Below, piece after piece: positions 27,101 to 39,100 of a DNA stretch of 64,000 nucleotides. The notes beneath the pieces are model-generated. The model was not told the origin of the DNA. It ran no database searches and saw only the letters and a program-made list of their open reading frames with translations. Numbering within the stretch: position 1 is the first letter of the stretch; the number at the start of each line of letters is the position of its first letter. The DNA is from Calliphora vicina (Eukaryota > Arthropoda > Insecta > Diptera > Calliphoridae): the NCBI RefSeq assembly GCF_958450345.1, contig NC_088784.1:67233747-67297746 (forward strand). The letters run 5' to 3'. Position numbers and translations under genes: made by a program.

Positions 27101-30100
27101 GGTATTAAAATGCTGCAGTCGTCCGCATATAAAATCACTTCCTCTCCTTATTCGGGAGGTTCGGGAGTATAGACATTTTAAGGTAAACAGAAGTGGCGAC
27201 AGGACCCAGCTCTGAGGAACTGCTTGCTTAACTCTACGGGGTGGACTAAGCCCTACAAAACAACTGTTGGGCGTTGAGGACTGTTGGATGGCGTGGCTGA
27301 CAGGGTCGAAGGCCTTTGACAGGTCTAGCCTCGAAGATCGTCCTCTGCTGATTTAAAACCTGTGAGATTAGAGTGGCAATGGCGCGCCAATGCTACGGTG
27401 GTGCTGTGAATTTTAAGGAATCCATACTGGTATGTCTTTGCGACAGGTGACAAAAGAGAAATCGGCCTATTGGATTGACCCTCAGTCTTGTTTTTCCCAG
27501 GTTTGGGAATCGGAATGACTCTACCCTTTGTCCAGTCACTGGGTATAATCAGTTATGACCATTGTCAGGTAAACGACTCCCCGCTTCCCAATGAAGAATG
27601 TGGAATAAGACTTCGTTTCGTCTAGTCTCTCTCAGAGAACTCACTAAAAAGCCTGTACAAAGACACGCGAGCACGGTTGATGGTTGGGTATCTTAATCGC
27701 GAGCAGGGTTAGAGAGAGACCGACATGTATACCAAAACTTTCCAACTCTAGAACTGAACTGGCAGTTTTTCACGTGATCTAACCATTTTTTCCCTACTGG
27801 TAGAGCGTAGATATTATAGAGCTTTATATCTACTTTGTGATTGACATTCCTTCTCCCCCTGAAACGATGTTTCTTGTACGTACCATTTTGGTATGTTCTT
27901 AACCTTTCATCATATAGGATTTTATGCTTCAATCGTAAACTTAACTGCTGGCAAAAGATAATTCTTGGTGCTTTTGGCCTCGTTAATCTAATCTGATAAT
28001 ATGCAAATATAATTTCTGGTCACATGAACCTCCATTGTTTATTTAATATATTAAAATTAATTTCCTAATGACCTAAATGAACAAAATATATTAATGTATA
28101 TATACATATGTACAAGATAAAATACTTGAAAATATCGAAATTTAATTCTAAATAATATACAAAAGGCAAAAAGAACAATGTTGTATAAATAAATTTAAGC
28201 AATCATCATCAACTTTTAACCCCCACACATCACAGATAATTTAATTTAACGTAGCAACAACATACATTTAATTTGTATTGTATTCTATTTTTTATTTTAT
28301 TTTATCTATTTTAATTGTTGCTTTCTTTCTTTGCAGCTTCAAAATATTGTTTATCTGCCCGTCATGTATTTATTTCTACGAAATGTACCAATTATGTCAC
28401 AAAAAATCGACATTTCTACAGTCATGTGGATAATAAACTTTATTATATCTGCGCTACTGTATCGTTTTCGGAATTATCGTCGACCAATAACGAATGCTTA
28501 TTTATCGTTGATCTTCGTAACGATATTGACGGCAATTCTAATGGGAGTATATGCTAATATAACGAACAGCCTAACGGTAGGTAAATGATTTTTATTTTAA
28601 AATCAAGTAAGAGAGCTATATTCGGCTGTGCCGAATCTTATATACCCTTCACCAAATTATACCATCAAAAAACTTTTGGTGAAATTTTTTTTTTCCAATT
28701 TTGACCCATTGTAGGTCCAATTTATTATGGTCTTATAAACGTCGTTGCAAAGGTCTTTGAAATATCTATACATAAGATAGCAACCGAGCCGGAAGAATTC
28801 CGGAGGCATTGATGTATGAAACATGTATGTAAGTTATTTGGGGGCTTCGGAAAGTTTATTTCAACAGACAGACGGACATGGCTTAATCGACTCCGCTATC
28901 TATAAGGATCCAAATTACAGTATTGGCCATAACTTTTCAATTCATATTTTTTTTGATAAAAACAGTTTTTTTGGGATGTATTTTGTATATATTTTATTAA
29001 CTAATATTGTTAATGTTCATATAATATTCATTTAGTAAAAGATAATTTTATTAAAAATTAATTTAAAATGATAAATCATATAAAAACTTAAAACGCAACG
29101 GACAAAACAAAAGCACCCTCTTATAAGATGTTTAAAAATTCGACTCGGTACTGCATATTTGCAATGTGAGTTATCGGGAATCACAATGAATGCATTTAAA
29201 AATTCCAAAAGGTAAAAATAAAGGAAGACGTAGGCAAAATTTAAGTTTTATACAGTTTATTGTTAAAAAAAAAAACAATGACAAGGAACAAGTACTCCAG
29301 TGAATTTAAAATTAAAGTTATTGAAGACTGGAAGACAGGTTTATCACTACATGAATTGAGTAAAAAATATTCAATTAACAGATCAGTTATTTCCAGGCTC
29401 GTTTCAAAATTTTTTAAGACTGGTCGCATATCACCGGTGCATTCTGCAGGTCGTTCGCGAAAAAAACACGATATTATGATTCCTTGATCAAAAGAGCAAT
29501 ACATAAAGATCCTACAGCATCAGCTATTCAAGTACGAACCAGTTTAAGATTATGAGTTAGCGAAAGAACAATCCGTAGAAGAGTAGTAGAAGCCCGATTA
29601 TTCAGCTGGCGACCAGCAAAAAAAAAGCATTTCTATCAGGTAAGAACAAGAAAGCTAGACTGAAGTTTGCCAAAGCCCACATCGACTGGAGTGTCCAAAA
29701 ATGAAAGACAGTACTGTTCCCTGGCGAATCCAAATACAACTTAAAAAGTTCCGCTGGAATAAGGCGTGTACGCAGACCAAAAGGAGAAGGACTGAATCCT
29801 AAGTATTGCAAAGGAACAATGAAACAAGGAGAAGGCAATGTAGTGGTCTGGGGTTGCTTTTCTGGTCAATGATTTGTTCCAAATCATAAAATTTATGTGA
29901 TTATGGATCGGTTCATGTACCGTGATGTATTGAAAGCTGTAATGTTGCCTTATGCCAGTGAAGAGATGCCAATTATAGGGAGCTTCCAAGAGGATAACGA
30001 TCCTAAGCACCCCTCCAAAGTTTGTAAGACTTGGCTACAAAGCAATAAGGTTCAATTTCTTCATTGGCCTGGTCAATCTCCCGATCTCAATCCTATTGAG

Positions 30101-33100
30101 AACTTGTGGCACATTGTTAATATGAAAATAAATCGTGAAAATTGCTGAAATAAGGATTGTCAATTCTCACGATTTATTTCATGCCGTTAAAATAGCCTGG
30201 GAAGGAATACCGAAAAACGCCAAAAAAAACATAATATCTTCTATGCCAAGAGATGTTCTTGTGCCATCCAAAACAAAGGATTTGCAACAAAAAATTAATT
30301 AAATTTTTAATTATAGTATATCCTTGAAGGGGTGCTTTAGTTTTGTCCGTTTCATTTTCTATCTTAAAATATTTTTGATTTTAAGTTACCTCTTATAGAA
30401 AGGTTAACTTTGAAAGTGTTTGTTTATCAATACTAAACATATTAACAAATGAAAATAATACATAATAGATATTTAAAACTTTGATTTTATACAAAAAATT
30501 CATTTAGGGGGTGCTTTAGTTATGGCCAATACTGTATATGGGGGATTTCACGACAAGTGAACCAACTTTTAAAATCGATGTCTTCCGATCGGGATGAAAT
30601 TTGCACCAAGGTTAGACCTATTGCATAGTAATTCAGACACAATTTTCAAATTTCAACAAGATCGGTCAAGAACTCTCGTAGTTAGAGGGGGTCAAAATTT
30701 GACATTTTGGCCAAACATGTGAATTTTCTCATCCATGTAACTTATTACCTATTGTTCTTAGCAAAATGTGTCCCAAATAGTTTAGATAGCTATAGCTTTC
30801 TAAACAATAGGTAATAAGTTACATGGATGAGAAAAATCACAAATTCAAATTTTGACACCATCTAACTCCGAGAGTTCTTGACCGATCTTGTTGAAAAATT
30901 GTGTCAGAATTACTATCCAATAGGTCTAACCCTGGTGCAGATTTTAAAAGTTAGTTCACTTAACGTGAAATCCTTCTCCTTCTCACGAAGGTGAAGGGTA
31001 TAATAAATACAGCCCAATTATGAATAAGAAAAGGGAAAAATCTCACGGGGAATTTTTAATAATATTTGGGAGATAGTTCCCAACTTCGTTATTACATTAT
31101 GATAGTTTTAAGCGATTTTTACCTATAATTTAATTAAAAAAATGTAATGTATATTTGTTAATTTCTCTTATTTATAGGTCATCTTGCAGCCGATAATATT
31201 AATATTGCAGTTGTCTGCAATTATTGTTTACAGCCTGCAGTCTAAATTTAAATTGACAAATTTTCGAGCATTCATAATTGTACTAGCAGTTTATCTAGTG
31301 TTTATATGTTCAAATATTTTCATATTTAATTATTCGACATTCTATAGTACGAGCTCATTTAGTACGTTGACAGCTGTTTATATTATTTTCGATACCCAAT
31401 TGATATTAACATCACCGCTGCACAATTATCAAATGGCTGCAAATGAACACGTTTTTGGAGTGGTCAATTTATTTGCCGATCAATCGAAATTGGCTTGGCT
31501 GCTATTTAAATGTTTCTGTTTGGACAGTACAATATCGTTTTGTAGAAATGCTTTTAAAACCATGACATCCAAGTTATATTGAGAGATGTTAGAGATATAA
31601 TAATATTCAAATGGAAAATCGAGTTATTACTAAAGTATTATAAAAGAGAGTACCAAACTATTTTTGTAAATAATGGAAACAAATAAAACAAGTTACGATA
31701 TATACGTCTGTGGCTTTACAAATGTATTCTTTCAATACTGGATCAAAGTAATTGAAAAGAGAGCGACCAATTTCCTTATACGCCACTACAATTATCTTCT
31801 TGTCCATCACTCATGAGTTGCTGCAAAAGCTTTTAGGCAAGGTTGGCTACCGGTTTATCTTGGTAACGGTTTTTAAAGTTTATTTCGGTATTTTAATGAT
31901 AACGGTAATTTCATTCGAAATTAAATTGTTAAACAAATTTACAAAGGTCAAAAATAAGTTGACGAGTTTCAACGAACTCTATTATTAACATCCAAAATTT
32001 GGAGTTTTATAAATTAAAAAAAAATATTTATAGAAAATCGGTAACGGTATTTAGTAGTAACAGTATTTACTATTATATCGGAAACGGTATTTAAGCGGTA
32101 ACGGTAATTGCAGTTATTTAGGTAACGATAACAGTAGTTGAGCTGAAAGGGTATTTTAGGGGTAACAGTAGCTTTGCGGTAACGGTAGCCAACCAAAGCT
32201 TTTATGACTCTATTTTGCGATTTTAATTTCTGGTTGATATAGATGGTCTAGAATCATCGGGTTTTGTATGCTAGGGTTAAGTAGGATATGTATGAAAAGC
32301 GACACTGTCGATTTTGAACATGATAACTGATATTTACGTTAATGCAGATGGTCTGTGGCCAGGTACAGTGACTTGTACACCATATGAAAAGTTGGTACAA
32401 TCATCCGCATACAATACCAGCGGGACATCCGGGAGAGGTTCAGGAAGTTATACGTTGAAGAGTATGTGTGAGATTATTACTATTGCGACACGTCTATTAT
32501 TTTGCGTTAAGTAGGTGCTGTGACTTAAGTGGTTAAGCGATTGACCATTAATCTTGATATGGTATTTGAGGCGCTGCCAATAAGTTTATGACAATTATTA
32601 GTTTACTAATAACTAGTACTTATCACAGCGCCCTCCTTCGGCGGTATGGCATTGAAACACCGACGAAGTAAAATAAATTAATAAATAATGGTTATAAAAT
32701 AGCTTGAATAATGCCCCTACTCAACACCAGAGTAGTGACACATCTCCTTTCAACATCTTTCCTTCCCCAATCTATCCGTTTTCCAAAGAAAGTAACATAA
32801 TTAATATATAGGCATTAATTGACTTGTCAGAACTTGTCTGAATAGACACTCCAACGTTTGACTTCGTTAGGAAGAATGCAGTGCATAAATGGAGCTTAGA
32901 GCGGTGAACCGTGTCAAATGCTTTGGATAAATCCAAAGCAGCAATAAGTGCAAATAGTGAGTTGACCCGGTCGCTGCTGATTGAGATCATAAGCGCTCTG
33001 GATTGCTACCAAGTTCAAAGCCCAACATGTGTTATGGGTTTTCTCTGCTCTTTCAGTTTGGAAACAGTAGTGATTCTAAAACCTTTACTACATGTGATGA

Positions 33101-36100
33101 AATGGTAATCGAGAAGTATTAGACCCGTTTTGTATCAAGTTTCCCAGATTTTAGAATAGGAATAGATTACATAACATTTTAATTGCCGAACCGAGAGTTC
33201 CATAGATGTGTGAGATATTCTAACAGTAGTGGTCAACAGTATCCACGGATAAATCGAAAGCTGCAACATTTTTCAGCGCGAATTATTCCAGAATAGGAAT
33301 AATAGTGCGCGTACACGGTCGCTGCTTTTTGAGACCATTAACGATCTAGATAGCCATAAAATTCAAAGCCATGTTTTTATGAGCTGAGTGAGATGTGCTT
33401 TATCAAGTTGGCAAACGTAGTGAGTTGTTACAGGCGAGGAAAGGAAAATCGGAAAGTATATGTTCCCAATTGTAGCGAGTTTGTCTGCTTCCAAAAAGGC
33501 AAACAACTCGAGCAAAATTCCAATTCCCGAACAGGGAGTTCCAGAGATGTGTGAAATATTCCACAGCTAATTATGCCATCAGGAACATATTATATTACGG
33601 AATAATATTTCCAATTTTCGGAAGGTGAAGGAATGGTTCAGAATCTCGTTTGAAATTCTTGGTTCACAAGATTATAGCTATTTTGTTCCGGTTCCGCTAG
33701 GTTGGATGTCCGACAAATTGTTTGCATAATTGAATTGCGCATTTCTTGACATCTGGATGTTGTGCATTATTAATGAGTGAGATCGAAAAAACCTTAACAT
33801 ACGTTTTTCCTTAAAACTATTTTTTTTATCAAGTTACCTTTGAATAGTATGCCATTTATTATGTTTAATTTAAATTATATTCATTTGTTGTTAATATGAT
33901 TAAAATGAGTGACGAAAAAAAATGTTATTAAATAGTATCGAGAAAACTTGTCCGTTGAAAGGAAAACCTGCTTCAGGTAGAAGTAATGGTCCATATGACG
34001 TTTCTAAAGCCAATAAATAGAAAGTATTTTCAAAAGAGCTCCCATGACATCATATAGAAGACACCACCCACCCCAACCGCAGACTTAGAGCCATCTGTAT
34101 AGATGACAAACGAGTCCCTAGAAGAAGGTAACTCACCCACCCACGATACAGAGAAGCGTCTGTCGATAAAGGGTAAGGGAGTGCAGTAATCAATGTTGAC
34201 AGGGAGATAAGGTACACTTCCCAAAATAGACGCATGGCCGGTGCCAGGCCTCCATGCTCCTATAGTGCTTAGCCTAACCGCCGAATTGATGGCTATGAGA
34301 TCAGCAGGTAGCCAGTGCATCACAACGAACAGAGCACGAGATGGAGTGCTCCGTTGCGGACCCATAATCATTAGTGCAGAGATTCGCAGGATTCTCTCGA
34401 TCATCCCACAATAGGTGGATTTCGAATTTCTAGGGCTAATTCCTCAGGTCTTCCCAATGGCTCTTCTGCAGGCATAAATAGTGATAGCCGCTTTAGACGC
34501 TCTCGCATGGATATTCGGGCTCCAGGATAGCTTAGAGTCCAGAATAATTCCCAGATACTTAGCACTATCCGAGAGCTTAAGTTCCACTTCGTTTAGGTGC
34601 GGTAATGGGAACGAGGATTTTGTACCTTCTTGAGAAAAGCACAAGCTCTGTTTTTCCAGGATTCCCACCGAGTCCACTAGCAGTGCTCCACTGGTTGAGT
34701 GTGCTAAGTGAAGTTTGTAGGCATTGTGATAATGTGTCCAAGTGTTTACCAGAAACGGCTACAGCAACATCATCAGCATATGCAACAGTTTTGCACTTCA
34801 TGGAATCTAATTTCATGAGAAGTAAATTAATGGCAAGATTCCACAAGAGTGGCGATAAAAACCCTCCCTGAGGAGTGCCTCGGTTCGCTACTCTAAAGAT
34901 AGTTACATCAAGGAATGTTTACAAAAGAGGATGCTCCATTCATTTTAACAAGCGTTAAAATCGAAAGGGTAAGAATGTTTTTAGGTGGCAACGGGATACC
35001 CTTAGGATGAATCGCTAATATTAAACACAATTTTCCATCTCAATCCAAATATTAACTGGAAATAATCAAGATATTTAAACTCCCCAAACATTCTCATTGT
35101 CTGTCCGGCCCTCCTTGCCAACTCAAACTGATAAGGGCTCATTTGTAAACTACAAGAAGGCCAACAGGCAGGGCTTTACAAACTTATGGTAATATTGTAT
35201 TTTTGAAGGAAGTATCCGCTTGGATTGATAGCAATAAACTGAATCGTTGACATTCTAGTAAAGTTCCAATTATATACTCTAATTATAAGTTAATGTTAAA
35301 ATAAGTTTTTTAAATTGCTATTCAAGGTACAAATTAGGTAGTGAAAACAGTAACCATTTAGTGCTTTATTATACTTTAAACCAGCTACCACACAGCCTCT
35401 TTTTAATCAGAATCACTAACAAGTGCAGAACGTTAATGGTAGGGTTTAATAAATAATTTCTTGCAGTCACCACAACATCTGAGGGCTTGTTTAAATTTAA
35501 CCATAATTGCAAAACATTACTTCAAAATCACGATATATTCAGTTTGCAATTATTGATTGAAAACGCTATTTTCAATAAAACTAAATTAAAACAAACAATA
35601 ATTGAATGACATTGAAATATGCTGCCGTTTTCCATAGTAAATTTTACAATAAAATAAGTAAACTTTATTATTAATTTTTACTAGCATTGCTCTTTTGCAT
35701 TCAATTTATTTATTAAAACAAACTGTCTGTGTGCTTGTGTAGTAAATAGCATTGATAAAAAAAAATTAAAGAAATTTTCAATAAAAAAAAAATAGTTTCT
35801 TATGAAACAATAATAGATTGATGTCTGATAGAATGGAGCTCATGTAAAAGAGTTTATGACGATAACAAATCAATAAAAAGGTTTTTTTTTGTAATTTAAT
35901 AGAAAAGTATAGTATAAAAGCAGCAAAGATATTTGATCATCTAGGTAAATAAATAATGACTTTGTCCATTAGTATCAAATAACCATGGAACAGTGTTGAA
36001 GAATGTAAATGATTTTCTATGTACAAGTAAATTCACTAATGACACTGTTTAATATTTAAACAAAAATTCCTTAGTCCTTTGACTAAATGGAAGTTTATAG

Positions 36101-39100
36101 AGAAAATACGTTTATTTCTACTAATTTTTTAAATTGATTTTCCCCCTTGCATTTAGATAATTTATAAATTGTATTAAACTTACCTATAGGATCTATACAT
36201 TCCAATGTTAGGGCACATTTTATCCATGGCAATAAGATTTTCTCCGTTACGAATACAGTATCAACAAATAGAACTGTATCTAGGTCGACCATTCTTAAAA
36301 AGAAAAAATCATCGGCATCCGTTTGAAAGTAATCAAACATTTTCGGATGTGTACGCGTCGACACCGCAGTCGGTGTATTCCAACCGAGGACACCCGTTTC
36401 GGCCACCTTTGTTTGTAGATCATTGAGATCACGACTAGAACCACGTATACGCATATAGTTTTCAGCAAAAAGTATAGATTTTGAACGCATTAATGCATCT
36501 TTTATCACAATTGGACGATATGCATGCATACGCTGATCGGCAACGTATGAGGGAAACACTGATAGATCATAAGATATAACTGTACATCTGGAGCTGTTGC
36601 AGTAAGCACTAAGTGCTCTTAAGTCTTCCTCCGATAGGCCAAGATCATAGATGAGTAAGTATTCGTTTGGAAATTTAGAAGCGATATTTTGCGATAGCAA
36701 TATGGCTGAGGGGGCTTGACCCTCCTGGACATAGGTGACAATGGTGAAGTTTGCTTTTGTGCCATTAAAGAATGGTGTTGTATGTACATGTGCCGTTTTC
36801 GAATGGAGTCTCTCAACGCCATCATTGTTGTTGATCTTATCTGATTCGTGTTCAAGAGGTAAATGTTGAATTTCTACTACATAGCCCTGTCCGTCTCGGG
36901 TTTCTTGAGTCTTTTGTTGCGCATTCGGTTTCGTTTCATATTTATAGTACTGAGATTCTAATTGCTTTGTTGGATGTGATAACGACGATGACGAAGACTG
37001 CGATGAGGAGGATGATAACGGTGAGGTAAAGCCCAAAATTGTTAAATATTTTGGATCAATTTCTAGTTTCTTTTGTTCTGAAACACGTAAGTTTTCCTGA
37101 AAGAAAAATGCAATAAAAATAAATTAACACAATCAACATAAAAGTTATAAATATTTGTATTTTGTTAAATAAAATTATTTATTTCGTCCATATTACTTAA
37201 TTTTTGTGAAGAGTCCTCTTCAAATTGTAAGTAATAGAGTTGAAATTATACAATCTTATCATTTAAATGCACAAATTTTAGTTTTAATGCTTCCCTAGAA
37301 ACTACTTACTATTGACAGAAACTTCATTTCCATATTATTGCGATAAATGAAATTAACAAAGTTCTTTATTACACAATTAAATGACGGTATTTAACTATCT
37401 TGAGGCAATAAAAAATAAAATGATTTTACAAATCCTAGCAAATAAATTGCGATAAATAAAATGTACACTTAACAATTTGACGAAATAAAGTACAATAATA
37501 TATTTTGTAAAGAATTGTATACAAATCAGTGAATTGTGGCCACTACGCAACCATTATTTTTTAGTTGTATTTATAAAACTGGAACTCAGAAAGACCGAAG
37601 TCTTTCTCATGACCAAAGATTGGTAGCTTACCGACGCACAGTTGTTTAGAAACTTTTTATTTTGGAAATAATTCGGTAGCTCGTGAAAGATTGGAGATAT
37701 CTTAATGAAATTTTACATACTCAATGCTGTGGTGTTTTTGAGTATATTTACATCGGCACGTAGTTGGAATGGGAGCTAGTGAGCGGGCCCCTAAAGTTGC
37801 CCACTCGCAATTCATACCAGATTGTTACTACGACAGCGGGTCAATAAGTCCGTCACTTTTTGAATTTCCCGCATCTTAACTGAAAGGTCAACACTACTCC
37901 TGTCAACAGGGATCTGTCAGTGGACTCCTGTCAGAATTTGAACAAGCTGCGTCATTTAGTTTGTATTTGACAGCCATTGATAGCAGACTACCTCGTTTTT
38001 GAAGAGAAAATAGAAAAAAGTGAATTTGCTTCTGCTCATTATTTTTTGCGGAAAACTAAGGCAAAGCTTGATAAATACTACGAGAAATCTGCACAATTAA
38101 ATTCAATGTTAAAAAAATGGTTTACTGAATTTCATTGTGGCCGTAGAAGCACGGAAGATGCCGAACGTTCTGGATGCCCAATTGTGGTCTCTACACCCGA
38201 ACCAAATTGATAAGGTTTTGGCCGATCGGAGATTGAAAGTGCGAGAGATTGTGGAAGCTAAAGGCATCTCACATGGCTCAGTGGTTTCAATTTTGAAGGA
38301 TCACTTGGGTATGAGAAAGCTTTCCGCATGATGGGTGCTCGCAATTGACCACAAACACAATCGCGTGTCAACTTCGCATGAGTATTTGGCGTTGTTCAAC
38401 GGCAATATGGATTTGCTTTTGCGACAACATTTGGTCAAGTCACCGTTATATATTTTCGAAATAACGGTATATCTCAAAAACACGAGCTAAACTAAAACAA
38501 GAGAGCTATATTCGGCTGTGCCGAATCTTATATACCCTTCAGCAAATTATACTTTAAAATACATATTTTAAATATTTTTAGGTAAACAAAATATAAAATT
38601 TTTTTGGAAAATAATTTTTTTTTTCGATTTTGTTTTTTAATTTCTTTTCCAATTTTTTTTTTTATTTTTTAAAATTTATTTATTTTTTAAATTTATTAGT
38701 GAAAAAAAATGTGGTGGAAAAAAAATTCGGGTTAAAAAAAGCTTTTCCCGATTTTGAACCATTTCAGGTCCAACTTACTATAGTCTTACATGTATACATC
38801 GTTGCAATGGACTCTGAAGTATCTATCATTAGATATCCATATTGTCTATATTAATGACTTAGTAATCCAGATATAGGTCAAAAATCGATGTTGTCCTGGT
38901 TTTTCCTCTTATCTCAGCCATTTGTGGACCGATTTTCTCGATTTTAGATAACAACCGAGCCGGAAGAATTCCCGATATACTGATATATCAATCATCTGGG
39001 TGCCCCGCTTAACATTTTTTTCAACTAGCACAGTGTAATTAATATCGGGATTAAATTGGACATAAACAAGTTGTAAACAAACAAGTTTTTTCCAACTTTT

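Larger units (their letters stand above)
28605..31011 (+). repeat. DINE-like repeat split by two later insertions
   Basis: The head CAAGTAAGAGAGCTATATTC is at 28605 and the tail TCACGAAGGTGAAGGGTATA ends near 31008. Between them lies a Tc1-like element (28918-30534) and a hairpin element (30541-30975). The central block breaks off just after CGACTCCGCTATCTATAAGG, where the Tc1-like element enters. Located in intron 3 of TMBIM copy 3. Confidence 0.7.

Noticed and set aside
24479..31582. The small reading frames in introns of TMBIM copy 3 as host genes
   Set aside because: Motifs identify them as Tc1-like and LINE relics with frameshifts.
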